Below are positions 47,615 through 57,914 of a stretch of 64,000 nucleotides of DNA, piece after piece. Within the stretch, counting starts at the first letter, position 1; each line of letters begins with the position of its first letter. The position numbers and the translations under genes are program-made. The notes beneath the pieces are model-generated. The model did not search any database, was not told where the DNA came from, and worked only from the letters and a program-made list of their open reading frames with translations. Source of the DNA: Lepas anatifera (Eukaryota > Arthropoda > Thecostraca > Lepadidae); NCBI GenBank assembly GCA_034440635.1, contig JAOTON010001351.1, positions 62,001-126,000 of the forward strand, read 5' to 3'.

Positions 47615-48051
47615 GACCTTGCTTGGTCAAATCGGGTCAAATCAAGGATTTGACCTGACCTGAGGTCAGGTCAAGGTCAAATTAGGTCGAAATGCATATC
47701 ATTAAAACTGCAATGACAAGGAAAATCTAATGCAGTTCAAATAAATGCTCTATCACCATCCACTACTAAGTTATTCTGTTAAAACCCCTTTTCCCATGTA
47801 TTTCCCACGAAGAAGTCATGGCACGTACCTGACCTTAGTTTTTCGATATACAAATATCGAAACATATTTTAGAGAACTCGGTAAGCCCATTTTGTGATGA
47901 GCTTCAATCGGATAAGATCACCCTGCTATGACTTATGCTGTCTTAAACTTTTTTTGATGTGAGGTCTTTTGACCTGTACTGGTATCTGACCTGAGATGAC
48001 CTAACTGTAAAACTTTGACAAAAATTGCAACGATACCAGAGAAAAGGTATG

Positions 48052-48369
48052 TTTTACTTTATATTATATTAATTTTGTGGTATTATATTATATTATATTG
48101 TATTATACATAATATTATATTTTTACATGGTATATCTTTAATTTTTCTTTATTTTTCCCCCTGACAACGTATTTTTTCCTTTTACGAGGGTTTTCCACGC
48201 ACAGATGCCTTTCTGCACCACTCATCTGGAAACATATAACTGTGGAGTTCCTCACCGCACTTGTCATCTCATGCCTTGCTAGCCTTTTTACTTCTCACCT
48301 ATTTTTTAACCTGCATGTTCACATTGTGTGTTATCCATTTGACTATGTCGTGAAATACATGTATGGACT
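48052..48369. mobile_element. 318-bp insertion with 9-bp direct repeats, type unknown
   Basis: AAAGGTATG is present at 48043-48051 and 48370-48378, while the intact relatives have this word once at the same place. The insert starts TTTTACTTTATATTATATT and ends CATGTATGGACT; no terminal inverted repeats or poly(A) are evident. A TATTATA-rich run lies at its left end. Confidence 0.65.
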
Positions 48370-48466
48370 AAAGGTATGTCAAGTACAGCAGCGCTACGCG
48401 CCGCCGTTTTTTTACCTATCTCCAGAAAGCCCGAGGTGGAGGGTACCCCGTCAATGCGCGAGTGAA

Positions 48467-49229
48467 AGAACTTCGATCCCACTACCCGTTTAACAGGTAG
48501 TGCAGGAACGCCTAGTCTCCCCCTTGCCTCTCCACTAAGATGACTTCATTAGGAAATATAATATACGTAAGGCAAAATTGAAGGGTTGCACCACTCACTT
48601 TCTGATTTCCAATTGACCCTCCGTACTCTACCAAGTATAAATGCTACTTTATTTTCCCGCGCCTCCCTCGAAAAAGTAGCCAAATTAGTGACATTCAAGG
48701 GAGACAAGAGAACATCCTTTAGGGTGTTGGTGAGTTAGGTATTTAAAAAATAGAGTTCTTGGCAATATGTGACCAAGGCAAAAGACAAAACAAATGGCAT
48801 ATGGGCGTCAAAGTCAATTTGTTACAAAAAAATAGTAAAAAATTGCATAAGATATTACCTTGTAGGAATCAAGACACAAGTTTGTAGTTAGTCTTCCCTT
48901 TGTAATTTGTAGCTTTCAATAAAACTATTTCTTTTGTGAGCTTTTAAATTTTCTTTTATTGATGGTATCTTGCTGGCTACTGTCTGAAAAAATAAGGCAA
49001 ATAATTCGATTCTAAGCTTTTGAAGCTCAATGTGAGATCGCAAATCGACTGTAATTTGTCTTTGCTAATGAAATGTGGAAATTATTAGCAAGGCTTATAT
49101 TGCTGGGGTTATTACGTACGAAAAATGAAAAAAATAGCTAATGGTAGTGAGTGATCTTGGGATTTGACTAATATAAGCATGTTCTGCTCAATTATCATAT
49201 CAAAAGGTTTATCGATTTAAATTAACGAG
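48467..49229. other. Unassigned A/T-rich DNA
   Basis: No coding or repeat feature recognised. Confidence 0.4.
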
Positions 49230-50136
49230 CAAGTCATTGGTGGGATGAAACAAAAGTTTTTTGGGCTATTATTCGCACAACTCCTTTTGAAGCATTGAAA
49301 GTGGGGACGGGGCAGTGGAGTGGTCAGCTTAGCTGGCTTCCATCCAGCCGACCCGGATTCAAGGCCCGGCGGCTTCCCTGAACAAGGAGCAAGCTGGCTC
49401 CCGAGAAACCCTTTCAACAGGGAAAGAGTTGACGACGCCATATGACTCTGGCAGTTGGTGCGTCGATGAGCCCCAACAATTATTGTTATTAAACATTGAA
49501 AGTTTCTTTATTTTCGTACGGTAATTTATTGCCCAAACAACAGCGCAGTAGTTGAAACATGAAAGAACAGGGCTGTTGTGTAAGCATAAAAGCTCTCGAG
49601 GGTTTGAATTGTATTTTACCCTGGCCATTATACAATATTTCTTTTAGCCATCCCGGATAAATGAGAGATATGCTTGCCCCATTTCCAATTCTCATCCAGG
49701 AAAACACCAAAATGTTTTACTTCTTCCCGCCTACAAATGTTGTTGTTATTTAATATAACTTCCACATCACTCGTCCTTTGCTTTGAATAAATTTGATAGT
49801 GTGATTTGTTTGAGTTTAGTGGTAGGTAATTTGCATGCAACCATTTGTTCGTTTTTGGGAGAAAGTCATTGATCTGTTTGTTATTGTAGTTGTTTAAACT
49901 TTTCGCCGAGATTAATATGGCTGTTTTATTTGCAAAGTGATAAAATATAAATCGTTCACGTAAATTTTATACAATAGAGGACCAAGAATGAAGCCCGATG
50001 GAACACCCATTACAACTTTTCCAATACTTCATATTCCACTTGATATATCGCCATTTTCTAAAGATTTAGTCACAGTATCGTAAAGATGAACAGTTGACAT
50101 GTTAGAGCTATGGTGTTTGCTGAACCCAAATTGAAA

Positions 50137-50138
<2 letters not shown>
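49230..50138 (-). pseudogene. Jockey/CR1-like LINE reverse transcriptase relic
   Basis: On the minus strand, split over shifted frames: FGFSKHHSSNMSTVHLYDTV, GVPSGFILGPLLYKIYVNDL (RT palm region), HANYLPLNSNKSHYQIYSKQ, KHFGVFLDENWKWGKHISHL, an SCFNYCAVVWAINYRTKIKK segment, and VVRIIAQKTFVSSHQ. This order is that of the RT thumb side of Jockey/CR1-type LINEs. Several stops and frameshifts make it dead. The upstream end abuts a (TA)n tract, and a SINE is nested near the 3' side. Confidence 0.78.
49302..49490 (+). mobile_element. tRNA-derived SINE, copy 2, nested in the LINE
   Basis: B box CGGATTCAAGGCCCG; body GAGTTGACGACGCCATATGACT and CAGTTGGTGCGTCGATGAG; tail AACAATTATTGTTATT. Flanked by AAGCATTGAAAG (49290-49301) and AAACATTGAAAG (49491-49502), a 12-bp target duplication with one mismatch. 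The LINE frame resumes on the other side. Confidence 0.85.

Positions 50139-50140
<2 letters not shown>

Positions 50141-50216
<76 letters not shown>
50141..50216. repeat. (TA)n microsatellite
   Basis: 76-bp TA run at the upstream edge of the LINE relic. Confidence 0.95.
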
Positions 50217-50218
<2 letters not shown>

Positions 50219-50247
50219 CAGTCATTTAAGTCTTCAATTTGCTATTG

Positions 50248-50615
50248 GCGAGGGGACGCGGTGGCTGAGTGGATAGCACCCATGTCTTCTAAAAAGGGGC
50301 GTCGCCACCGGGGGGGGGCAGGGGTTGGCCCCCCACTTTTTGGTCAAAAATTTCCTGATCTCAGTCAAAATGGGAGAAAACCGGACATTTCTTATAACCA
50401 GCCGCTGCAGAAGCAACGAAGAACCCAAATTAGAACAGTATTTGGTCCTAACATGGAAAGTTTTTTGTCAGCGTCAGTTTGAAGTTTGGCTGCCCCCCGG
50501 AGCCTCTGAATAAGTCGATCTGATGTCCAAAATCCCTTCCAACAGGGTGAGGGCTGGCGCTGCTGAATGACCATGGCAGCTGGTGCGTCGATAAACCCCG
50601 ACAATTATTATTATA
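50248..50615 (+). mobile_element. tRNA-derived SINE, copy 3, interrupted
   Basis: The head GGTGGCTGAGTGGATAGCAC (A-box-like) and body GGAGCCTCTGAATAAGTCG, GCAGCTGGTGCGTCGATAAA, ending in ATTATTATTAT, belong to the SINE seen at 31533. About 205 bp (50293-50502, GGGGG..CCCCC bounded) is inserted where the B box should be. Confidence 0.65.
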
Positions 50616-51585
50616 GGTATTGGTAAATAATCCTCGCATGTATTTTTTTCAAATATTGGAAGCAATGATATCAGACGATGATTACTAAAACTGTCATTTG
50701 CACCTGATTTATATATTCGAATAATTATTCGTCCAATTATTCCAATTATAATTGGAGCCAGCTTAAGTATATCTGGAAAAATTCCAGAAGCTTAAACAGA
50801 GACTATCGACATGTGAGGCGTGCACAGTGACACGTAGGACACAGCCGGTATGCGATGGTGATGGCTGTGCGGCTCTGTGAAGAGCGTAATGCTCACGTCC
50901 TGAAGCCTCACCTCGGCCGTTTCAGGTATTTTCCAGACGAAGAGCCGGTGGTGCCTAGGGCCGGCTCCCGCTCGCGGTAACTATGGCGACCGCCGCTGGG
51001 TGCGCTGGGTGCGCTGGGTGCCCCGCTCACGCTTTCAGCACTGTCTGCCATGGTGCTGCGTTTTTCACACGCTTGGCTCTTGCTGCAAAATCCCAAGCCG
51101 ACTCTAGCACTAACTTAAGCAGCGATCAGCACGCTTAAGCTCGATCCCACTAAAATAATTGAGCTTCCCAGAATCGACCATGTTTGCTGGTAGCTACTGG
51201 GCAAACTGAACTACTAAAATTGCCAGTACCAATAGTACCAGTCATTTCCATTACTGTATTGCCTGGGATCTGAAAAAACTGTAAAAAGGATTTTAATCCA
51301 AATTCATAATCCTTCGACAAAAATGTGTTTAAATCCTATCCTAAATCCTCACCTATTAAAATATTTCAAATCCAATCTGCTTAGGTGCTTGATATTTCTA
51401 ACTGCTGAATGTCAGTGCAAAGTAGCCAGCCATCCTAAAAGGTTTTCTTGATAAAACTTGTGTATGCTCTTTAGCTGTGTTAGACGGTCCTTTATAGCTG
51501 TGTTAGATTCAGCTATGTTGAAAGCCAACAGAAATACGTTGATAAGTTTTGAAGTGCTGCGGCGAGGAGCATGATGATGAGTTGC
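50616..51585. other. Unassigned; includes a GC-rich patch
   Basis: The patch at 50935-51060 has a TGCGCTGGG triplicate (50999-51022) and an overlapping 62-codon minus frame, MGFCSKSQACEKRSTMADSA.., without a known domain. A small exon is possible but unsupported. Confidence 0.35.
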
Positions 51586-52856
51586 TAAGATGTTCCCTGG
51601 CCTCTCCCCTCGAATCCGGAAATGTAAAAAACGCTGAAGATTATATATTCGGGCACAGCCCTTCATCAGAATCGTGGAGTAAATATCAATAATTCTCAGT
51701 CCAAGTATAGCCAGACCTCGAATTGAGCTTCACACAAAAATGCCTTTTAGAATGAATCGTTAAAAATAAGATTGGATGTCGTGACAACAACGATATTGGT
51801 ACCTCTAACCTAAAAGAAATGCCGACAATACGACAAACCTAGACCAGTATTTGTGACAGACTTCTCTATTATTTCAGCCAAACACTAGCTTTTGATTAAC
51901 AATGAAAAACTCGCTGAAGTATCTTAATCGGTTATTTGAATATTTCTGTTCTACTTATTTACTTACTGCAGCTAAAATGCTAACCAAAAACTACCTATTT
52001 AGCACTAGTAGAAGTGATACTAGATCGGTGTAAAGACTGCATACTTTCCCCTTTAACATGATGCTATATTTTTACAATAAAAGCCTCCCTCGAATTATTT
52101 AGTTAAGATTGTACCTGGTGGTCAAGGTCAACTTTTGGAATTGATAAACCCATTTTCCACAGCCTGCTCCTCTGGCCCAACGTTAAGCGTCGAAAGAGTA
52201 TACGTGTGGCTGCAAAACAAAACAAAAACATTATAAATTTTATATTATACTTATTCAACAACCCTTGCCCATAGTATGTACCTCTTAAACAAATGCAACT
52301 TTTATAGCTAGTTAATGTGATTAATCATTGGTGAATACTTTTCCTCAGCCTGTACCTCTAGCCCAACGTTAAGGGTCGAATGGGTATACGTCTAGCTGCA
52401 GAAAAGTATTATCAATAATTAGTTGCATATTTCAAAAACCCCAACCCCAGTACGTACCCCTAAAAACAAACCATCTCTTTGAGCTAATTAATCTGATCAA
52501 TCATTAATAAACCCTTTTTCCCAGGCTGTACCTCTGGCCCAACGTTAAGCGTTGAATGAGTATACATCTGGTTGCAGAAAAGCACCATCAAAGATAAATT
52601 ACCTAAAAGAAAACCTGAGCCTTGCCTGTGACCTGATCACTTCTGACTAGTTAAACTAATTCAACCATCATAGCCCTTTTTCCAGCCTGTAAATCGGGCC
52701 AAAGGTTAAACGTCAAAAGCATATACGTCTAGCATCAATAACACTATCAATAATGTAAGGAAGTCCTACCCCAGAAGACATATACTTACGCTGATCCCTC
52801 CCTTACCTCTTAAGCCACTGCTGTTAAGTGATAGCCTATCCTAGACTCGCATAATA
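51586..52856 (-). repeat. PLE-3 left inverted arm (3' UTR copy)
   Basis: Complement of 54692-55972. Contains four degenerate ~180-bp tandem units and, at 51647-51669, the hammerhead-like core on the minus strand. Confidence 0.88.
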
Positions 52857-52914
52857 AAAGTCACAGAGTAGCTGCCCATAATGTAACGGCTGAGCAACGT
52901 AATCTTGTCCATGA

Positions 52915-54707
52915 ACTCGCAAAAACGAAAATGTCATAGTTAAACAGAGCGTCAAATGTAAGGGTTTTGTAATTCTAGACAAAGATGCCTATATAAACAA
53001 GGTTAACACTATCTTAGATGACCCGGAGAGCTATGAAAAGTTAAGAAAGAATCCTGTTCGGAATGTGGAAGCCAAAACCAAACGTACGCTCAAAAGCGTT
53101 GCGAGGGGAAAACTGCCGGATAGGACAGTAACAGATCTAACCCCCGCGCATAGTAGAACCCCAGTATTTTATGGCTTACCGAAGGATCATAAACCATTAG
53201 TCCCTCTCAGACCAGTCATATCTGCCTGTGGAGGGCCCACAGAGAAAACTTCCTGTTTGCTTGAGAGAATACTTAATCAACTTCTCAAGTTTGTGCCTAC
53301 GCATATTTGGGATACCAAAGACTTTTTGAGGAGACTCTCAAATCACACTCAATCAGAAGGCATACCAGCAGGTAGTATTTTCTTCAGCATTAGACGTTGT
53401 CAATTTGTATGGAAACATACCCGTTCCTGAGGCTATCAAAGCGGTAGAAGCAAAGCTAGACAATCATTCACAGAATATTGATACTTTTGGCCTGACCAAA
53501 GACGACATTTCTAAACTTCTCGACCAGTGTCTAAGTGACAATGTTTTCTCATTTGGGGATCAGTACTACCGACAAAAATTAGGGTTAGCTATGGGGAATC
53601 CATGTGCACCTGCCTTGGCCATTCTGTTCTTAGATATGTTTGAAACCAATACGTTAGCTACATGTCCTGTCAAACCAGAGTTCTTGGTAAGGTACATTGA
53701 CGATTATGCAGGTATCTTCTCGCATGGGCAGGAAGCTTTGGATGACTTCCTTAGCTACATGAACAGTAGACATCCACACCTAAAATTTACCATGGAGCAC
53801 ATGGGTAGTGGGAGTGGGGTGCCCTATTTGGATACGTTAGTCACAGCAGAAACACACGGCCAAAACACTAAGATAGAGACAGAGCTCTACATCAAACCAA
53901 CCAACTCGGGAATCGTCCTCCATAGTACATCTGCCCATCCCACGTCTACGAAACACAATATTATCCGAAACATGTTCCACAGGGCTATGGATAACTCATC
54001 GGGCCCAGAGAAAGAGAGAAAAAGTGTAGATAAGATTTGGAATCTGCTTCTAAAAAATAAGTATCATGCAGGGCTTCTCAGGCGTTTGTTGAGGGAGGTT
54101 AGACTAGCTAGGACAAGTAACGGAAGGTGCAAGAAAAAGAAAGAAGGCTCAGATTCTTATGATGGGTTCTTGACTTTGCCGTACGTAGACGAACAGCTAC
54201 TCTGTAAAATAAAAAAAGGTCGTAAAGAAATCTAACCTGAAAGTACATATAGCCTGGAAGAATAACAAGAAACTTAAGTCGTCATTGGTTAGGTCGGCCA
54301 TTTCTAAGCCAAAATGTCCTGGGGGTCAGAGGTGTCATTTATGCAAGTCAGGTTTCAAAGGCGACTGCACACAGAACAATTTAGTGTATCAAATAGACTG
54401 TAGACTGTGTAACCAGGATCAAAACAGGGCTCAATACGTAGGGGAGTCGATGAGGCCCGTCCGATTGCGATTTAACGAACATTTGCGGGACGCGAAAAAT
54501 AAAACTAGGAACACACCTCTAGGAGATCATTTCCTCGAGAAACATGCAGCACAGGACACTCAGGCTATATCAGAACCACTTGAGCTAAAAGTAGTTCATC
54601 GGGCACGTGATCATCCAGATAGAAAGATAGCCGAATCCATAATCATTCAGGATCGTCATCCCAGCCTTAACGTACAAGGAACGTCCTGGCCTATTATGCG
54701 AGTCTAG
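52915..54707 (+). pseudogene. PLE-3 RT plus GIY-YIG ORF, two frameshifts
   Basis: Open from 52915 after a TGA; no N-terminus. Frame 1 reads KGFVILDKDAY, YGLPKDHKPLVPLRPVISAC up to about 53380, where a one-base shift is needed to reach RT motif A (LDVVNLYGNIP). Frame 2 carries motif B LAMGNPCAPALA and motif C RYIDDYAGIF, ending at 54235. A second shift in an A-rich run near 54210 leads to the Cys-rich linker (CPGG..CHLCKSGFKGDC) and GIY-YIG domain (LVYQIDCRLC..AQYVGES, LRFNEHLRDA, LGDHFLEKHA, ESIIIQDRHPSLN), stop at 54707. Two frameshifts and a missing 5' end make it inactive. The sequence differs strongly from PLE-1, so it is another PLE lineage. Confidence 0.87.
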
Positions 54708-55972
54708 GATAGGCTATCACTTAACAGCAGTGGCTTAAGAGGTAAGGGAGGGATCAGCGTAAGTATATGTCTTCTGGGGTAGGACTTCCTTACATTATTG
54801 ATAGTGTTATTGATGCTAGACGTATATGCTTTTGACGTTTAACTTTGGGCCCGATTTACAGGCTGGAAAAAGGGCTATGATGGTTGAATTAGTTTAACTA
54901 GTCAGAAGTGATGGACTTAGGTCACAGGTAAGGCTCAGGTTTTTTTAGGTAATTTATCTTTGATGGTGCTTTTCTGCAACCAGATGTATACTCATTCAAC
55001 GCTTAACGTTGGGCCAGAGGTACAGGCTGGGAAAAAGGGTTTATTAATGATTGATCAGATTAACTAGCTCAAAGAGATGGTTTTGGGGTGTTTTTAGGGG
55101 TACGTACTGGGGTTGGGGTTTTTAAAATATGCAACTAATTATTGATAATACTTTTCTGCAGCTAGACGTATACTCATTCGACACTTAACGTTGGGCCAGA
55201 GGTACAGGCTGAGGAAAAGTATTCACCAATGATTAATCACATTAACTAGCTATAAAAGTTTCATTTGTTTAAGAGGTACATACTATGGGCAAGGGTTGTT
55301 GAATAAGTATAATATAAAATTTATAATGTTTTGTTTTGTTTTTGCAGCCACACGTATACTCTTTCGACGATTAACGTTGTGCCAGAGGAGCAGGCTGTGG
55401 AAAATGGGTTTATCAATTCCAAAAGTTGACCTTGACCACTAGGTACAATCTTAACTAAATAATTCGAGGGAGGCTTTTATTGTAAAAATATAGCATCATG
55501 TTAAAGGGGAAAGTATGCAGTCTTTACACCGATCTAGTATCACTTCTACTAGTGCTAAATAGGTAGTTTTTGGTTAGCATTTTAGCTGCAGTAAGTAAAT
55601 AAGTAGAACAGAAATATTCAAATAACCGATTAAGGTACTTCAGCGAGTTTTTCATTGTTAATCGAAAGCTAGTGTTTTGCTGAAATAATAGAAAAGTCTG
55701 TCACAAATACTGGTCTAGGTTTGTCGTATTGTCGGCATTGCTTTTAGGTTAGAGGTACCAATATCGTTGTTGTCACGACATCCAATCTTATTTTTAACGA
55801 TTCATTCTAAAAGGCATTTTTGTGTGAAGCTCAATTCGAGGTCTGGCTATACTTGGACTGAGAATTATTGATATTTACTCCACGATTCTGATGAAGGGCT
55901 GTGCCCGAATATATAATCTTCAGTGTTTTTTTACATTTCCGGATTCGAGGCGAGAGGCCAGGGAACATCTTA
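54692..55972 (+). repeat. PLE-3 right inverted arm (3' UTR)
   Basis: Begins inside the final codons of the ORF. Tandem units near 54825, 54980, 55160 and 55345 share TTAACGTTGGGCCAGAGG. The first unit is the most diverged. Confidence 0.88.
55888..55910 (+). ncRNA. Hammerhead-like core near the PLE-3 3' terminus
   Basis: CTGATGA, one A, GGGC-TGT-GCCC hairpin, GAAT. Identical in the mirror arm (51647-51669) and in the solo copy (9984-10006). GAAT instead of GAAA and the extra base weaken the case for catalysis. Confidence 0.35.
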
Positions 55973-56109
55973 CCAACAGAAATACCTCGCATCGGGTGTG
56001 CAAATGATATCTGAGTATGAGGTGAGAGAAGAGCGGACGCCATTAACGCATGTTACGCCGTCCATGAGCAGCGTGCCAGGGCTGGTGCTTCCTCCATCGT
56101 GCTTCTCTT

Positions 56110-56640
56110 AACACACACCCCGCTGTGTGTTAAGAGAACACAAATTCGCCTCCCCAGCGGGGCGCGTGTTAACACACCTACTACCTGATTCTTTTGCAAC
56201 TTCTGACAAAATTAAAGTTCAGGTCATCACAGTTCACTTCACCAGGTGAGGTCAAACAGGGTGACTGCACTTCAACTTTTTAGCTCTGCCATACAGTGGC
56301 GGATGCAAAGGGGTCTAGGGGCTCAAGTCCCTCCGAAATGTTCGAGTGCTATAGTTAATACATAGGCGGGGGATGATTCAAGGCAATGGCGGAGGAGACT
56401 CGAGCCCCTAGCCCCCTAAGTGAAGTCCTGGATCTGTCCCTGCCACCATACCATAGCACTATATACGATAAAACGACCATCCATACCACTTCACCATACT
56501 TACATTTTCAAACTGATTGACAGGTAACGTACAACATTTGACAACCCTTTCAAGGCCTGCACAATTTATACCTGGTATTTTTCTTTCGGTGGCCTAGGGT
56601 CAGGTCGGAAGTTTACCCCCTCATTGGAATATCACCGGGA
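56110..56640 (-). mobile_element. Diverged TTAA family 1 relative, with nested MITE
   Basis: GCGCGTGTTAAC near the left edge, AAAGTTCAGGTCATCACAG, CACCAGGTGAGGTCAAAC, and on the far side GGCCTAGGGTCAGGTCGGAAG and CATTGGAATATCACC follow the family order on the minus strand. The middle is occupied by a hAT-type MITE. Confidence 0.5.
56294..56438. mobile_element. hAT-like MITE (CAGTGGCGGATGC end)
   Basis: The left end CAGTGGCGGATGCAAAGGGG and the right side CCTGGATCTGTCCCTG are imperfect inverted ends, with matching GGGTCTAGGGGCTC / GAGCCCCTAGCCCCC inside. The presumed 8-bp duplication (CTGCCATA against CCACCATA) is imperfect, so the right edge is approximate. Confidence 0.55.
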
Positions 56641-57562
56641 AAATTCTTGTCATGCTTTTAAAGCCATAAAAATAAATGCAAAGGCTTCAGATGCCCGTTG
56701 GTATTAGTCCGGTGGCATTCCCGATGCCCTCGAATCTCGCCTGCTCCTGCCGATGAAAAGTGAGGGGTTAGAATGACGTCAACCACTTTTCCGTGCTTGA
56801 GAAGTATGTGAAGCCCTACACTGAAAAACGCTTTGAAGAAAACTGAGATCAACCTTCAATTTCGTAAACCAGCGTTCATGCTAGCACAAAACGAGATAAA
56901 GATCTTTGAGATCAAGATAGAGATGAGATCGGCCGGCAACTGACCGGTGAGGGGGTGATCTGAGCGGGGCGGCCATCTCAGTGCTTTGTGAGACGTTTAA
57001 CTTTGGCTTTTAAATTATCCCTTCATTGTGGGAGTTGCTCGTTGAGGTGGTGGGGTTGGGGTATCCGTGACAAGTTCCTTGATGACTTAAGTGAGCCTCT
57101 GACTCCAGCAGCCGAACTAGGTGAAAGATCAGAGTACGTCCCTGGTCGTTCATTGGTTGAGAGTATGATTTCTGACGGGTGTGTTAATTCCTCAGTAATG
57201 GGCTGCTTCAGAAATATATCTGACTAACTGGCTATTTTCCAGATGTTTTGGATGGTTATTTAAAAGGTTTTATATTTTTAAAAAGGTTCTATGAACTGAA
57301 CCAAAAGTGGTTGAAACTTCATTTAACTGGTAACAGATTCAGAGTGCTACAGACTCGGTCCCTATGAGGATCAATTGCATTGCACGTGATCGGAGGAGGA
57401 TGTCTGTTTTTTTATTAAAAACATGTTCACTCTTTTCAAAACGACTTTACAAACAGGATGAATCTCCTTCCTCATCCAAACAGGCTTGAATTGATCATTG
57501 GGATGACAGAGAGACTCTGGATCCAGCCCATCCAGCATGTATTTTCGACTGTGCTACTACAG
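56641..57562. other. Upstream flank / intron of the CCP-EGF gene
   Basis: No recognised gene. A pyrimidine-rich acceptor ends at 57456 (ACTTTACAAACAG), followed in phase 2 by a frame that stays open into the CCP exon. This could be an alternative start of that exon, adding 35 residues beginning MNLLPHPNRLELIIG. Confidence 0.4.
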
Positions 57563-57914
57563 GAGATGACTGAGTCTCGGGTTGCCGACAGGTCGTCGTA
57601 CGGACGTGACAGGTCTTACGGATACTCAAGAGGCTACAATCGACCTTCATCCTCCAAAGTTCACCGAAACACAAAGGTTACTTTTGGTGGAGGCTACAAC
57701 CCGCAAACACCCAGGTCGAAGTACAGGGGCGGCTGCAACGAGATGCCGCCCCCTCCGGCCAACTCGGTCATTAAGTGCTCCACGGTCAGCGGCTGTCGAA
57801 TCACCTGCATGGCCGGCCACGCTTTCTCCAACGGCAATACCATGATCCGAGTGCGCTGCGCCAGCGGCCGCTGGACGCCTCCTGAGCCCTGGAGCGACAT
57901 CCCCTCTTGTCAGC
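57563..57914 (+). CDS. CCP/EGF gene, exon with first sushi (CCP) domain
   Basis: An acceptor (TGTGCTACTACAG) precedes EMTESRVADRSSYGRDRSYG and a basic Tyr/Ser/Arg-rich linker. Then comes a CCP module: GGCNEMPPPPANSVIKC, SGCRITCMAGHAF, IRVRCASGRWTPPEPW, SDIPSCQ. Besides the four usual CCP cysteines there is an extra pair (C-x5-C-x3-C). The exon ends in phase 1 at CAGC|GTGAGT. Sushi modules mediate extracellular protein contacts; the specific gene is not identified. The donor region has been amplified into the minisatellite that follows. The start could be 57457 if the upstream acceptor is used. Confidence 0.82.

Larger units (their letters stand above)
45563..48466 (+). mobile_element. TTAA family 1 element, copy 5, split by two insertions
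   Basis: Starts TTAACACGCGCATTGAAGGC and ends near CCGTCAATGCGCGAGTGAA (right TTAA degraded). The left part runs to about 45866, where a PLE palindrome framed by (TA)n is inserted; the element resumes at about 47611 with ATGACCTTGCTTGGTC. A second insertion of 318 bp lies at 48052-48369. Joined in mind, the remaining parts follow the order of the intact copy at 62698-63560. Confidence 0.82.
51586..55972 (+). mobile_element. 4.4-kb Penelope-like element PLE-3 with 1.27-kb inverted arms
   Basis: The left arm (51586-52856) and right arm (54692-55972) are inverted copies with high identity. The right arm begins in the last codons of the ORF, so both arms are the 3' UTR; the left one is a reversed copy fused to a 5'-truncated element. 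Within each arm, a unit containing GTATACTCATTCGAC..TTAACGTTGGGCCAGAGG and TACAGGCTG..GAAAA repeats four times with a period of about 180 bp. The outer ends finish at CCAGGGAACATCTTA, the same terminus as the solo copy at 9.9-10.1 kb. Target duplications were not found. Confidence 0.85.
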
